64,000 nucleotides of DNA from Millisia brevis NBRC 105863 (GTDB taxonomy: Bacteria > Actinomycetota > Actinomycetes > Mycobacteriales > Mycobacteriaceae), in assembly GCF_001552615.1 (NCBI RefSeq), contig NZ_BCRN01000017.1, forward strand, positions 1-64,000. The letters run 5' to 3'. A program made the position numbers and the translations under genes. A model generated the notes under the pieces. It did not search any database, had not been told where the DNA came from, and saw nothing but the letters and a program-made list of their open reading frames with translations. Positions 45,302 to 55,419 of the stretch are shown here, one piece after another (the stretch's first letter is position 1; each line of letters starts with the position of its first letter).

Positions 45302-46216
45302 GTGGTGAAGCCGGCTGCGTTGCTGGACGACTATCGCCGGCATTTGGCCGTTGATCATTCCGACGCCACCGTGCGCGCCTATATCGGCGACATTCGTGGA
45401 TTCCTCGCGCACGCCGGCGCCGCCGGGTCGGCCGGGGGCGAGGGCGCGCCGACCGACCCCCCGATCACCACGCGCGCGATCCGCGGCTGGCTCGCCGCGT
45501 CGCCGGCCGCGCGGGCGACCACCGCCCGGCGCCTGTCGTCGATCGCATCGTTCACCGCCTGGTTGCGGCGGACGGGCGTCCTCGACGACGACCCGACCGA
45601 GCCGCTCGCGGCGCCGCGCATCCTGCGGACCCTGCCGACGGTCCTGCGGGCCGATCAGATGAGCGAGGTGCTGGCCGAGGCCGCTCGCGAAGCGGCTGCC
45701 GGAGACCCGCTCGCCGTCCGTGACCAGGCGATAGTCGAGTTGCTCTACGCCACCGGGATGCGGGTGTCCGAACTCTGCGGCAGCGATATCGACGACATCG
45801 ACTTCGAGCGGTCGGTGCTGCGGGTCCTCGGCAAGGGCGACAAACAACGGGTGGTTCCGTTCGGCCGTCCGGCCGAAACGGCGGTTCGGCGCTGGTTGGC
45901 CGAGGGGCGCCCGAGTCTGGTCGGGCCGCGGTCGGGGCCGGCGCTGTTCCTGGGCGCCCGCGGTGGGCGCCTCGACCAGCGTCAGGCCCGCACCGCGGTA
46001 CACCGGGTGATCGGCGCCGGCTGTGAACTTCCGTCGATTGCCCCGCACGGATTGCGTCATACCGCCGCGACGCATGTCCTCGATGGCGGAGCCGATCTGC
46101 GGGTCGTGCAGGAACTGCTGGGGCATGCTTCGATGGCGACCACACAGATCTACACCCATATTTCGATGCAGAGATTGCGGGCGGCGCATGACCGTGCGCA
46201 CCCCAGGGCCGAATAA
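45302..46216 (+). CDS. xerC: Tyrosine recombinase XerC
   Basis: 304-residue site-specific recombinase that resolves chromosome dimers at dif with XerD. The catalytic set is present: Arg in YATGMRVSEL, Lys in LGKGDKQRVVPF, HGLRHTAATH (HxxR), the His in LLGHASMATTQ, and nucleophile Tyr284. GTG at 45302 matches the N-terminus of mycobacterial XerC; a TTG at 45152 with an upstream GGAGAT would add 50 residues of unlikely sequence. The 46217-46355 gap follows. Confidence 0.94.
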   Translation: MVKPAALLDDYRRHLAVDHSDATVRAYIGDIRGFLAHAGAAGSAGGEGAPTDPPITTRAIRGWLAASPAARATTARRLSSIASFTAWLRRTGVLDDDPTEPLAAPRILRTLPTVLRADQMSEVLAEAAREAAAGDPLAVRDQAIVELLYATGMRVSELCGSDIDDIDFERSVLRVLGKGDKQRVVPFGRPAETAVRRWLAEGRPSLVGPRSGPALFLGARGGRLDQRQARTAVHRVIGAGCELPSIAPHGLRHTAATHVLDGGADLRVVQELLGHASMATTQIYTHISMQRLRAAHDRAHPRAE

Positions 46217-46228
46217 TCGAACTACGGG

Positions 46229-46266
46229 TACGCGTATATGGGTGTTTTTGGTAGCGTCATACCCAT
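46229..46266 (+). promoter_or_regulatory. Promoter region with palindromes before the ATPase gene
   Basis: A -10-like TAGCGT at 46252-46257 is flanked by ATGGGT (46238) and its inverse ACCCAT (46261), and preceded by the palindrome TACGCGTA (46229-46236). The inverted arms bracket the -10, as an operator would. The leader to the GTG at 46356 would be about 90 nt. Confidence 0.4.
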
Positions 46267-46355
46267 CGTTCGGCCGGCAGGCGGATGTGGCTTCGGTGTT
46301 GGGCCCATATTCCGGCTTATGGTCTTTCTTTCGACGCGGCCAGGGAGGGGGGCTC

Positions 46356-48075
46356 GTGGTTCCGGAGCAGGCGGAAGACCGGTCGCTCCCATGGGAGCTG
46401 GAGCCGCAGTCCGGGCAGGGGCGCACGGATTGGGTGAGTGTGGAGACCCCTCGTCGGTCCGCCGCTCGGGACTGGCAGGTCCTCGACGGCTACTCGAACG
46501 GCGAGCGTCGTGGTGACGGCGAGACCGGGGCCACCGCGCACGGCGCCGGCCCCGCGCACGGCGTCGACCGTCGGGTGAACCCCTCGCGCGGCGATGCCGA
46601 GCCCGTCTCCCTCCCCGCCCGTACCGCGGCCGCCGCTCCCGAGGTCTACTCGGTCCCCGACACGCGCAACCGCTCGGTCGCCGTCGTGCCCGAACAGCGC
46701 GGCGCGGTCGTACCGCAGCCGTCGGCCGATGCCTACGGCAGCGAGGGGCTGTACGGCGACGACGACCGGTATCTCCCGGAGGGCTACCGCCGCGCCCAGC
46801 ATGTGGATCCGCAGGCCGGCCCGGATGCCTTCGACGGGTATCAGCGAGGCGCCGGCCCGGTCGACGGGTACCGCCGTCCCGACGCCTACCGGGATGCCGG
46901 GTACCGCGATCCCGAGGATTCGGCGGGCCGGGCCGGGGACTTCTACCCGTCGGGATATCCCTCGCCGGACGCGCGGACGCGGGACGACACCCTCGGTGAG
47001 GACTCGGCAGAGCCCTACCGAGCGGATGAGCCCGCAGCCCTGCCCGCGGGGCCGCCCGCCCGACGCACCGGCGGCGAAATCGAGATCGCCCACGACTTCG
47101 ACGTGCAGTACGGCGCCGCCGACCTGATGCCGGACGCCTTCCCGAGTCGCCCCCGCCACGCGATGCCGCCCCGATCGGGATGGCGGCGCGGGATCTACCG
47201 ACTGACCGGGGGAGCGGTGCACCCCGCGGAGTCGGCCGCCGAGCGCCGCTACAACGCGCAACTCGAACGCATTCGTCAGCCGATTCGGTCGGACTATCGG
47301 ATCGCGCTGTTGTCGTTGAAGGGCGGCGTCGGCAAGACAACCACCACGATCGGTCTCGGCTCGATCTTCGCGTCGGTGCGCGGCGACAATGTCATCGCCG
47401 TCGACGCCAACCCCGACTTCGGCACGCTGGGCGGACGTGTCCCGCAGCAGACCCAGTCGACCGTCCGCGACCTGCTTGCCGTCGATCCGGCGCTACTCCG
47501 ACGTGCGCGTGCACTCCTCGCAGGCCACCAGCCGGCTCGAGGTGATCGCCGGCGAGCGCGATCCGGCGGCATCGGAGGCGTTCACCGAGGCGGACTACCG
47601 CGGCGTCATCGACATCCTGCGGGTCCACTACAACCTCATCCTCACCGACTGCGGCACCGGGGTGATGCACTCGGCGATGAACGGGGTGCTCAGCCTCGCG
47701 CACTCGCTGGTCCTGGTGACCACCCCGGCGGTGGACGGTGCGTCGAGCGCCGCGGCGACGCTCGAATGGCTCCAACTGCACGGCTACGCCCACCTGGCGG
47801 AGCGGACGGTCGTGGTCGTCAGCGCACAGCGGCCGGGCCCGCTCGGTATCAACATGGAAGCGCTGCAACGGCATTTCCTCGCCCGGTGCCGCGCGATGGT
47901 CGTCGTGCCCTTCGACGAGCATCTCGCCGAGGGCGGCATCGTCGACATCGACCGGCTGCGGCCGCGGACGCGGGCGGCGTTCGTCGACCTCGCCGCGATG
48001 GTCGCCGACGACTTCCCGCAGAACGCCGGCCGCCACTCGGCCGCGGTCTCCGGCGCCGACCCCCGCGGCTGGTAG
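46356..48075 (+). pseudogene. MinD/ParA-like ATPase with Tyr/Asp/Pro-rich N-terminus, frameshifted
   Basis: GTG at 46356 follows AGGGAGGGGG. A ~300-residue Tyr/Asp/Gly/Arg/Pro-rich region precedes a P-loop of the deviant Walker A type, KGGVGKTTTTIGLGS (47319), and AVDANPDFGTLGGRV. The frame then changes near 47481: reading ends sensibly at RDLLA and resumes one base out of phase at SIRRYSDVRVHSSQ, continuing through LILTDCGTGVMHSAM to VDLAAMVADDFPQ. Both halves are clearly one protein of about 572 residues. The lesion is a small indel (5 nt missing would restore a plausible RDLLADPSIRRY), real or a sequencing error. Similar proteins (EspI-like) accompany secretion or polarity systems. Confidence 0.8.
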
Positions 48076-48152
48076 TTCGGTCCTTCCGCCGCGCCGGTCC
48101 CGCTCGAGTCGATCGGGCGAATCCCGAGGGTCGGGTCGGGGACGGGGTGGTT

Positions 48153-48176
48153 CCTCGGAGCCGGTCGGGTCCGAGG
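48153..48176. terminator. Hairpin between convergent ATPase and M23 genes
   Basis: CCTCGGA (48153-48159) and TCCGAGG (48170-48176) form a perfect 7-bp stem with a 10-nt loop, located between the two stop codons. A bidirectional terminator is likely. Confidence 0.45.
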
Positions 48177-48178
48177 CG

Positions 48179-48724
48179 TCAGGGGTCGGGGCGCAGCACG
48201 ATCCGTCGCCCGCCGAACAGCCCCAGTGGGTCGAGGTAGGTCTGTCCGCGGCGCAGTCCGAGATGCAGACAAGCCTCGACCGCGCAGCCCTCGTGCCCGA
48301 CCCGCAGGACCCCGACGATCTGACCGGCGGTCACCAGGCGACCCCGCTCGACCGAGGCGACCACCGGTTCGTAGGTGCTGCGCAGGCCGTTGCCGTGCTC
48401 GATGCTCACCACCGGCTTCCCGCCGACCTGCCCGGCGAACACGACGGTCCCCGCGCCCACCGCCCGGACCGGGACGCCGTCGCTGCCCGCGAGGTCGACA
48501 CCGCGATGCCCCGGTAGCCAGTCGTGTGCGCCCGGAGCGAAGGCGCGCTCCACGGCCGGCCGCGGCTCCAGGGGCCACCGATAGTCGTCGCGCGCGCCGG
48601 CCGGCGGAATACCGACGAGCGTCGAGAGCGCCATTGTCGGAAACGCCACCACGACCAGCGCCACCAGCAGCCGGGAGCGACGCGGCCGGAGTCGGCGAAG
48701 GGGATCGATCATGCCGTCCAGCAT
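48179..48724 (-). CDS. M23-family peptidase-like secreted protein (Rv2891-like)
   Basis: 181 residues. A basic start and a hydrophobic segment (about 19-42, ending PAGA) form a signal peptide or anchor. The LytM fold shows HRGVDLAG with zinc ligands His73 and Asp77, and the second zinc site appears as CLHLG, where the usual HxH is Cys152-x-His154. Loss of the first histidine of HxH may reduce hydrolase activity. ATG at 48724 or 48712. Divergent from rpsB across 417 nt. Confidence 0.82.
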   Translation of the reverse strand: MLDGMIDPLRRLRPRRSRLLVALVVVAFPTMALSTLVGIPPAGARDDYRWPLEPRPAVERAFAPGAHDWLPGHRGVDLAGSDGVPVRAVGAGTVVFAGQVGGKPVVSIEHGNGLRSTYEPVVASVERGRLVTAGQIVGVLRVGHEGCAVEACLHLGLRRGQTYLDPLGLFGGRRIVLRPDP

Positions 48725-49141
48725 CGTTCCCGACCCGGCGCGCGGGCATCGGGTTATCCCCGGGTTCGCCGGGTAGCGGGGGAACTCCCCGGGGCGGCCG
48801 GTTCGTTGTACCCATATCCGGCAGGCCGTCCCGTACGGCTTCTCGAACGTCGCTGCGCGGATTCCTCCGACCCCGAGGACGGGGTCGAAACGGCGGTTGT
48901 AGACTGGATACGCGGCTCGTGCGTGCGCGAGCCGACTTCGCGCGTCCGCTGCTCGACCGATGGTCGAGCGCCACAGGTCGCCGGCTGGTCTCCATGGTGC
49001 CTCGTATCGGCAGTGTTGTCGCCTCGACAGAGGTGAGATCCCCGATCCGGGCCCGGGAGTCCGACGACCGGCGGACGCCAGGGTTGGCACCGAACCCGGT
49101 GTTCAACGAATAACCGGCATCAGAAAGCGAGTTGTACGGCG
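48725..49141 (+). promoter_or_regulatory. Divergent intergenic region with rpsB promoter and structured leader
   Basis: 417 nt without a gene. A -10 TAGACT (48900-48905) predicts an rpsB transcript from about 48912 with a ~230-nt leader. Two strong hairpins open the leader: CGGCTCG/CGAGCCG (48913-48934) and GCTCGACC/GGTCGAGC (48951-48969). Such leaders in rpsB-tsf operons are often sites of autoregulation by S2; whether this one is cannot be read from sequence. Confidence 0.5.
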
Positions 49142-50023
49142 ATGGCAGTCGTAACAATGAAGCAGCTGCTCGAGAGCGGCACCCACTTCGGGCATCAGAC
49201 CCGACGGTGGAACCCGAAGATGAAGCGGTTCATCATCACCGACCGCAACGGCATCTACATCATCGATCTGCAGCAGACGCTCACCTACATCGACAAGGCG
49301 TACGAGTTCGTCAAGGAGACCGTGGCCCACGGCGGCACGATCCTCTTCGTCGGAACCAAGAAGCAGGCGCAGGAATCGATCGCCGAAGAGGCGACCCGCG
49401 TCGGTATGCCCTACGTCAACCAGCGGTGGCTGGGCGGCATGCTCACCAACTTCTCCACCGTTCACAAGCGTCTGCAGCGCCTCAAGGAGCTCGAGGCGAT
49501 GGAGCAGACCGGTGGCTTCGAGGGTCGCACCAAGAAGGAAATCTTGATGCTGACCCGCGAGATGGCCAAGCTCGACCGGACCCTCGGCGGTATCCGCGAC
49601 ATGGCCAAGGTGCCCTCGGCCGTGTGGGTCGTCGACACCAACAAGGAGCACATCGCCGTCGGCGAGGCTCGCAAGCTGAACATCCCGGTCATCGCGATCC
49701 TGGATACCAACTGCGACCCGGACGTCGTCGACTACCCGATCCCGGGCAACGACGACGCGATCCGTTCCGCCGCTCTGCTGACCAAGGTCGTCGCTTCCGC
49801 GGTGGCCGAGGGCCTGCAGGCGCGTGCCGGCCGGTCGGCGTCCGGCGACGAGAAGCCGGGCGAGGTTGCCGCCGGTGAGCCGCTGGCCGAGTGGGAACTC
49901 GAGCAGCTCGCCGCCGCGACCCCGAACGGTTCGGAGGCCACCAACGGGGCCGAGGCCACCAATGGTGCCGAGAGCGTCGAAGCCGAGATCACCGTCCCGG
50001 CCGAGCAGGTTGCCGCGCACTGA
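49142..50023 (+). CDS. rpsB: 30S ribosomal protein S2 (uS2)
   Basis: 293 residues with the S2 core [36 protein letters not shown] and [22 protein letters not shown] ~55-residue Ala/Glu/Asn-rich tail with two ATNGAE repeats extends beyond the core, as in other actinobacteria. ATG at 49142. It pairs with tsf 77 nt downstream, the standard operon. Confidence 0.98.
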   Translation: MAVVTMKQLLESGTHFGHQTRRWNPKMKRFIITDRNGIYIIDLQQTLTYIDKAYEFVKETVAHGGTILFVGTKKQAQESIAEEATRVGMPYVNQRWLGGMLTNFSTVHKRLQRLKELEAMEQTGGFEGRTKKEILMLTREMAKLDRTLGGIRDMAKVPSAVWVVDTNKEHIAVGEARKLNIPVIAILDTNCDPDVVDYPIPGNDDAIRSAALLTKVVASAVAEGLQARAGRSASGDEKPGEVAAGEPLAEWELEQLAAATPNGSEATNGAEATNGAESVEAEITVPAEQVAAH

Positions 50024-50100
50024 GCGGCGCATGATCTCACCGGCCCTCGGGTCGGTGGCTCGTTCATTCATCGCGTAGACATCGAGGAGGCTCGCCGAGG

Positions 50101-50928
50101 ATGGCGAACTACACAGCCGCTGACGTCAAGCGGCTTCGGGAGCTGACCGGCTCCGGCATGCTGGCCTGCAAGAACGCTCTTGCGGACAACGACGGCGACT
50201 TCGACAAGGCCGTCGAGCAGCTGCGCATCAAGGGCGCGAAGGACGTCGGCAAGCGTGCCGAGCGTTCGACCGCCGAGGGTCTGATCGCGGCCAAGGACGG
50301 CGTCCTGGTCGAGATCAACTCCGAGACGGACTTCGTCGCCAAGAACGAGGAGTTCCAGGCCTTCGCCCAGCAGGTCGCCGATATCGCGGCGGTCGAGAAG
50401 CCGGCGGATGTCGAGGCGCTCGAGGCGCTGACCTTCGAAGGTGACAAGACCGTCGGCACCGCTCTGCAGGAGCTGTCGGCGAAGATCGGCGAGAAGCTGG
50501 TCATCCGTCGCCTGGTCAGCTTCACCGGTCCGGTGGCGATCTACCTGCACAAGCGTAGCTCCGACCTGCCCCCGGCAGTCGGCGTGATCGTCGAATACGA
50601 GGGCGCCGGCGACAGTGCCGCCGAGGCCGCTCGTGGTGCCGCGATGCAGGTGGCGGCCCTCAAGGCCACCTACCTGACCCGCGACGACGTGCCTGCCGAC
50701 ATCGTCGAGCAGGAGCGCACCATCGCCGAGAAGACCGCTCGTGAGGAGGGCAAGCCCGAGCAGGCGCTGCCCAAGATCATCGACGGTCGCGTCAACGGGT
50801 TCTTCAAGGACGTCGTGCTGCTCGAGCAGTCGTCCGTGCAGGACTCGAAGAAGACGGTCAAGGCGCTTCTCGACGAGGCGGGCGTCAATGTGACCCGCTT
50901 CGCGCGTCTCGAGGTCGGCGCGTCCTGA
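50101..50928 (+). CDS. tsf: Translation elongation factor Ts
   Basis: 275-residue nucleotide-exchange factor for EF-Tu. Starts with the UBA-like [32 protein letters not shown], then the EF-Tu contact motif [14 protein letters not shown], two core subdomains and the C-terminal helix. ATG at 50101, 5 nt after GAGGCTCGCCGAGG. Followed by two strong hairpin terminators. Confidence 0.98.
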   Translation: MANYTAADVKRLRELTGSGMLACKNALADNDGDFDKAVEQLRIKGAKDVGKRAERSTAEGLIAAKDGVLVEINSETDFVAKNEEFQAFAQQVADIAAVEKPADVEALEALTFEGDKTVGTALQELSAKIGEKLVIRRLVSFTGPVAIYLHKRSSDLPPAVGVIVEYEGAGDSAAEAARGAAMQVAALKATYLTRDDVPADIVEQERTIAEKTAREEGKPEQALPKIIDGRVNGFFKDVVLLEQSSVQDSKKTVKALLDEAGVNVTRFARLEVGAS

Positions 50929-50944
50929 CCTCACGGACCCGATG

Positions 50945-50971
50945 ACCCGAACCCCGATGGTGGGTTCGGGT
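50945..50971 (+). terminator. First hairpin after tsf
   Basis: ACCCGAACCC (50945-50954) and GGGTTCGGGT (50962-50971) form a perfect 10-bp stem with a 7-nt loop, 17 nt after the tsf stop; no T-run follows. Confidence 0.65.
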
Positions 50972-50992
50972 CGGGTCCACCCCGGTCGTGCC

Positions 50993-51037
50993 GTGTGCCG
51001 CCCGTCGGATCATCCGGCCGGGCGGCACACGTCTTTT
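50993..51037 (+). terminator. Rho-independent terminator after tsf
   Basis: GTGTGCCGCCCG (50993-51004) pairs perfectly with CGGGCGGCACAC (51019-51030) across a 14-nt loop and is followed by GTCTTTT. This is the only textbook intrinsic terminator I see in the window; it separates rpsB-tsf from pyrH. Confidence 0.88.
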
Positions 51038-51164
51038 CCGCGTCTCGGCGGGATCCGGAGTGCAGCCTGCGGTGTAACGGGACCGGATGTGCATCCGGTG
51101 GCGTTCCCGGGGCAGGATGGCACCCGCCGGAGTCCGTCGCCGAAGCACTTGTCGAGGAGCGTAA

Positions 51165-51905
51165 ATGACCGAGCCCGTCTCCGATAAGCCCGCCGATACC
51201 CCCGGCTACCACCGCGTGCTGCTCAAGCTGGGCGGTGAAATGTTCGGCGGAGGACAGGTGGGACTCGACCCGGACGTCGTGGAGAAGGTCGCCGAGGAGA
51301 TCGCCGACGTTGTGCGTTCCGGGGTTCAGGTCGCCGTCGTCATCGGTGGTGGCAACTTCTTCCGCGGCGCGGAACTGCAGCAGCGCGGTATGGATCGGGC
51401 GCGTTCCGATTACATGGGCATGCTCGGCACGGTCATGAACTGCCTGGCGCTGCAGGACTTCCTGGAGAAGCAGGGCATCAGCACCCGCGTCCAGACCGCG
51501 ATCACCATGGGTCAGGTCGCCGAGCCCTATCTGCCGCTGCGTGCGCGCCGACACCTGGAGAAGGGGCGCGTGGTGATCTTCGGCGCCGGCGTCGGCATGC
51601 CGTTCTTCTCCACCGACACCACCGCCGCACAGCGCGCGCTGGAGATCGGTGCCGAGGTGGTGTTGATGGCCAAGGCGGTCGACGGGGTCTACACCGCCGA
51701 TCCGCGCCTCGACCCCACCGCGGAGCTGATCGAACGAGTGACCCACCGCGAGGTCCTCGAAAAGGAATTGAAGGTGGCCGATGCGACCGCCTTCAGCTTG
51801 TGTATGGACAACGACATGCCGATGGTGGTGTTCAATCTGCTCGTCGAGGGCAATATCGCCCGCGCGGTGTCCGGTGAGAAGATAGGCACCTTGGTGATGT
51901 CGTGA
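51165..51905 (+). CDS. pyrH: Uridylate kinase
   Basis: 246-residue amino-acid-kinase-family UMP kinase, making UDP. Motifs: [33 protein letters not shown], and [23 protein letters not shown] at 51165, after GAGGAGC. frr follows after 115 nt, the conserved pyrH-frr order. Confidence 0.97.
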   Translation: MTEPVSDKPADTPGYHRVLLKLGGEMFGGGQVGLDPDVVEKVAEEIADVVRSGVQVAVVIGGGNFFRGAELQQRGMDRARSDYMGMLGTVMNCLALQDFLEKQGISTRVQTAITMGQVAEPYLPLRARRHLEKGRVVIFGAGVGMPFFSTDTTAAQRALEIGAEVVLMAKAVDGVYTADPRLDPTAELIERVTHREVLEKELKVADATAFSLCMDNDMPMVVFNLLVEGNIARAVSGEKIGTLVMS

Positions 51906-52020
51906 CCGGCGAATGCCCATCGGACGAGTCGGGCACGGTTACGATGTGCTCGCCTCGTCCGGAGAATACGCCGACCCGACACCGCCCGGACGGCACAAAT
52001 TGTTGCAAGGAGTGGCAACC

Positions 52021-52578
52021 GTGATCGATGAGGCATTGTTCGATGCCGAGGAGAAGATGGAGAAGGCCGTCGTCGTGTCGCGCGACGATCTCGGCGCCAT
52101 CCGCACCGGCCGGGCGAATCCCGGCATGTTCTCCCGGATCACCATCGAGTACTACGGGGCACCGACTCCGATCGTGCAGTTGGCCGGCATCACCGTCCCC
52201 GAGGCTCGTCTCGTGGTGATCAAGCCCTACGAGAGCTCCCAGCTGGGGGCCATCGAGACCGCGATCCGCAACTCCGACCTGGGCGTCAACCCCACCAACG
52301 ACGGATCGCTGATCCGGGTGGCGGTCCCGCAGCTGACCGAGGAACGCCGGCGCGACCTGGTCAAGCAGGCCAAGTCCAAGGGCGAGGACGCGAAGATCGC
52401 CATCCGCAACGTCCGTCGCAAGGCGATGGACGAGCTCAAGCGCATCCAGAAGGACGGCGAAGCGGGCGAGGACGAGGTCGGTCGCGCGGAATCCGAGCTC
52501 GACAAGACCACCGCCCGCTACGTCTCGCAGATCGATGACCTTGTGAAGCACAAGGAAGCGGAATTGATGGAGGTATGA
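52021..52578 (+). CDS. frr: Ribosome recycling factor
   Basis: 185 residues, the standard length. The triple-helix domain includes [26 protein letters not shown], and the [20 protein letters not shown] segment is diagnostic. GTG at 52021 after AAGGAG. With EF-G it splits post-termination ribosomes. The stop overlaps the cdsA ATG by 4 nt. Confidence 0.97.
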   Translation: MIDEALFDAEEKMEKAVVVSRDDLGAIRTGRANPGMFSRITIEYYGAPTPIVQLAGITVPEARLVVIKPYESSQLGAIETAIRNSDLGVNPTNDGSLIRVAVPQLTEERRRDLVKQAKSKGEDAKIAIRNVRRKAMDELKRIQKDGEAGEDEVGRAESELDKTTARYVSQIDDLVKHKEAELMEV

Positions 52579-53675
52579 CCTCCGATATCGCGCCGGGCAA
52601 CTCTCCTGCCGACTCGTTGCCACCGGAATCGCCGTCCGCGCAGAACCCCGACGAGCACGACCCCGACCGGGTCGGCGCCGGGAATCCGACGACGAACGGG
52701 AACGCGACCACCGAGGGCGCCTCGGACGCCGAGCAGGCCGCCCAGACCGCCGGCGCGCGTGAGGTCGGCCCCCTCGACGATCGCATCGCCGACGATCGCA
52801 TCGTCGACGACACCGGCGAACCGGACGCCGAGGAGGCGCCCGAGGACCGCGTGAAGACCTCGCGCGCCGGCCGTGACCTGCCCGCCGCGATCGGTGTCGG
52901 CCTCGGCCTCGGGGTCATGATGATCCTGAGCCTGATCTTCCTGCCGATCGTCTTCGTGGCGGTCGCGTCGGTGGCCATCGGTATCGCGACCCTCGAGGTG
53001 ATCCGGCGGCTGCGGCAGGCCCAGGTGGTCGTGCCGTGGATTCCGCTGCTGGTCGGCGGCCAGGCGATCCTGTGGATGGCCTGGCGATTCGGCGCGATCG
53101 GTGCGGTCGGTGCGCTCGGTGCCACCGCGGTGATCACCCTGCTGTGGCGACTGGTGTCCGAAGGTCTGGAGAACCCGCCACAGAACTACCTGCGCGATGT
53201 GTCGATCGCGATCTTCGTGCTGGCGTGGATTCCGCTGTTGGCGTCGTTCGCGGTGCTGATGGTCACCCAGCCGCTCGGACCCCAGCGTGTGCTGGTCTTC
53301 CTGATCGCGGTGGTCTGCTCCGACGTCGGTGGCTACGTCTCGGGTGTCCTGTTCGGCCGGCATCCGATGGCCCCGGCGATCAGTCCCAAGAAGTCCTGGG
53401 AGGGGCTGGCCGGTTCGATGCTGCTGTGCATCATCGGCAGCGTCCTGTCGGTGACCCTGATCCTCGGCGTGCACTCCTTCATCGGCATCGCGCTCGGCGC
53501 CGTGGTCGCCCTGAGCGCCACCTTCGGCGACCTGATCGAATCCCAGGTCAAGCGCGACCTGGGCATCAAGGATATGGGCACCATGCTGCCGGGCCACGGC
53601 GGTCTGATGGACCGGCTCGACTCGGTGCTGCCGTCGGCCTTCGTGTCCTGGTTGGTCCTCGCGGCGCTGGTCTGA
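52575..53675 (+). CDS. cdsA: Phosphatidate cytidylyltransferase (CDP-diglyceride synthase)
   Basis: 366 residues: a ~100-residue hydrophilic, acidic N-terminus, then about eight membrane helices. The CdsA signature [20 protein letters not shown] with [16 protein letters not shown] is near the C-terminus. It makes CDP-diacylglycerol, the precursor of phosphatidylinositol, PIMs and cardiolipin. The start overlaps frr by 4 nt. Confidence 0.95.
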   Translation: MTSDIAPGNSPADSLPPESPSAQNPDEHDPDRVGAGNPTTNGNATTEGASDAEQAAQTAGAREVGPLDDRIADDRIVDDTGEPDAEEAPEDRVKTSRAGRDLPAAIGVGLGLGVMMILSLIFLPIVFVAVASVAIGIATLEVIRRLRQAQVVVPWIPLLVGGQAILWMAWRFGAIGAVGALGATAVITLLWRLVSEGLENPPQNYLRDVSIAIFVLAWIPLLASFAVLMVTQPLGPQRVLVFLIAVVCSDVGGYVSGVLFGRHPMAPAISPKKSWEGLAGSMLLCIIGSVLSVTLILGVHSFIGIALGAVVALSATFGDLIESQVKRDLGIKDMGTMLPGHGGLMDRLDSVLPSAFVSWLVLAALV

Positions 53676-53762
53676 GCCCCGATCGGGCCGGCCTCGTCCG
53701 CGCCGGCGGGGGCCGGACGGAGCGGGATCGGCGCCGATTCGGGTCAACCCGGCCGGTCGTGG

Positions 53763-53768
53763 GACAAT
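53763..53768 (+). promoter_or_regulatory. -10 element for a leaderless rlmN mRNA
   Basis: GACAAT ends 9 nt before the ATG at 53778, placing the transcript start at or near the A of the start codon; no ribosome binding site is present. Confidence 0.5.
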
Positions 53769-53777
53769 CGACCGGTC

Positions 53778-54959
53778 ATGACTGCCGTCGACCTCGTTTT
53801 CTCCGCGCCGCGCCGTGGAATGCCGCCCGCACATCTGGCCGATCTGTCCCCGGAGGAGCGGGCTGCCGTCGTGCGCGACCTCGGCCAGCCGGCCTTCCGG
53901 GCCAAGCAGGTCGCCCATCACTACTTCTCCCGGCTGACCGCCGATCCGGCCGAGATGACCGATCTGCCGGCCGCCGTCCGCGAGCAGGTCGCCGGGGCGT
54001 TGCTGCCCACCTTGCTGACCGAGCTGCGTGCGGTCTCCTGCGACGACGGTGCCACCCGCAAGGCGCTGCTGCGCACCCACGACGGCATGCTGATCGAATC
54101 GGTGCTCATGCGCTACTCGGGTCGCACCACGCTGTGTGTCTCGAGTCAGGCCGGCTGCGGGATGGCGTGCCCCTTCTGCGCGACCGGACAGGGCGGCCTG
54201 GATCGGAATCTGTCGGCGGGGGAGATCGTCGAGCAGGTGCGCATGGCCGCGGCGACGGTGCGCGATGGCGATCTGCCGGAACCCGCGCACCCGGACGCCG
54301 CCTACTCGGCGGGCGACCCGGACGGCGACGACGAGGGGCCCACCGACCAGCAGCCCGGACGGCTCTCCAACATCGTGTTCATGGGCATGGGCGAGCCGCT
54401 GGCCAACTACAAGCGTCTGGTGACCGCCATTCGCCGCATCACCGACCCCGCGCCCGGCGGTTTCGGCATCTCCCAGCGATCGGTCACCGTCTCGACCGTC
54501 GGCTTGGCCCCGGCGATCCGCAAGCTGGCGGACGAGAACATGTCGGTCCGGCTCGCGGTCTCGCTGCACACCCCGGACGACGAACTGCGCGACACCCTGG
54601 TGCCGGTCAACAACCGGTGGTCGATCGATGAGGTGCTCTCCGCCGCCCGCTACTACCTCGATACCTCCGGTCGCCGCGTCTCGATCGAATACGCGCTGAT
54701 CCGCGACGTCAACGACCAGCCGTGGCGGGCCAAGCTGCTCGCCCGCCGGCTGCGTCAGCATCTCGGGTCCCGCGTCCACGTCAACCTGATCCCGTTGAAC
54801 CCGACACCGGGTAGCGAATGGGATGCCAGCCCCAAGCCGGTCGAGCGGGAGTTCGTGCGACTGGTCCGCGAGGGCGGGGTGGCGTGCACCGTGCGCGATA
54901 CCCGCGGCCAGGAGATCGCGGCGGCGTGCGGTCAGCTCGCCGGCGAAGCGCGCACCTGA
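53778..54959 (+). CDS. rlmN: Dual-specificity 23S rRNA/tRNA adenine-C2 methyltransferase RlmN
   Basis: 393-residue radical-SAM enzyme methylating A2503 of 23S rRNA and A37 of some tRNAs. The CxxxCxxC cluster site is [22 protein letters not shown] and the catalytic Cys in [21 protein letters not shown] are present. A ~30-residue acidic insertion ([18 protein letters not shown]) lies before the MGMGEP motif. ATG at 53778. Confidence 0.96.
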   Translation: MTAVDLVFSAPRRGMPPAHLADLSPEERAAVVRDLGQPAFRAKQVAHHYFSRLTADPAEMTDLPAAVREQVAGALLPTLLTELRAVSCDDGATRKALLRTHDGMLIESVLMRYSGRTTLCVSSQAGCGMACPFCATGQGGLDRNLSAGEIVEQVRMAAATVRDGDLPEPAHPDAAYSAGDPDGDDEGPTDQQPGRLSNIVFMGMGEPLANYKRLVTAIRRITDPAPGGFGISQRSVTVSTVGLAPAIRKLADENMSVRLAVSLHTPDDELRDTLVPVNNRWSIDEVLSAARYYLDTSGRRVSIEYALIRDVNDQPWRAKLLARRLRQHLGSRVHVNLIPLNPTPGSEWDASPKPVEREFVRLVREGGVACTVRDTRGQEIAAACGQLAGEART

Positions 54960-54995
54960 CAGAGCCGCGGTGATCGCGCCGTCTCGATAACGCGG

Positions 54996-55038
54996 GACCC
55001 GGCCGCGCTCGCCCCGAGCGGGGGAGGACGGCCGGGTC
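54996..55038. terminator. Nested hairpin terminator between rlmN and DUF3349 gene
   Basis: GACCCGGCCG (54996-55005) pairs with CGGCCGGGTC (55029-55038), enclosing an inner CGCTCG/CGAGCG hairpin (55006-55020). It lies between convergent stop codons and probably works in both directions. Confidence 0.65.
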
Positions 55039-55050
55039 CGCGGGCCGGTA

Positions 55051-55386
55051 TCAGAGGGACGGCGCCTCGTGCGGTGCGTAGCTGACCAACGGCCAGCCGC
55101 CGGCCGCCAGCCGCGCGGATACCCGCGCGATGTCCTCCGCCGACGGCGACTGAATCACCGTTCGCTGGATCATCCGAGCGATCTCCGCACGGGAGATCGG
55201 GTCGTCGCCGGAGGCCGTGTCCAGGACGAGATCGTCGGTGATCGCGCTGATGTCCTCCTCGGTCAGGGAGCGGCGCAGGACACCGAGCAGGGGGAGGTAG
55301 TCCTGGCGCGGCACCCCCTCCGGATAGCCCGCCCGCAACCAGTCGAGCACGCGGGTGGTGATCGAACGACTGTCGGTGGTCGCCAT
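55051..55386 (-). CDS. DUF3349 family protein (Rv0543c-like)
   Basis: 111-residue helical protein with the family phrase LDWLRAGYPEGVPRQDYLPLLGVLRR-LTEEDI and the second-half SRAEIARMIQRTV. Function unknown. Last gene of a minus-strand pitA-membrane protein-DUF3349 operon, the same order as Rv0545c-Rv0544c-Rv0543c in M. tuberculosis, where the cluster lies far from rlmN. Confidence 0.85.
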   Translation of the reverse strand: MATTDSRSITTRVLDWLRAGYPEGVPRQDYLPLLGVLRRSLTEEDISAITDDLVLDTASGDDPISRAEIARMIQRTVIQSPSAEDIARVSARLAAGGWPLVSYAPHEAPSL

Positions 55387-55419
55387 GATCGGGGTCCTTC
55401 CGTGTCTGCCGGTCGCCGA

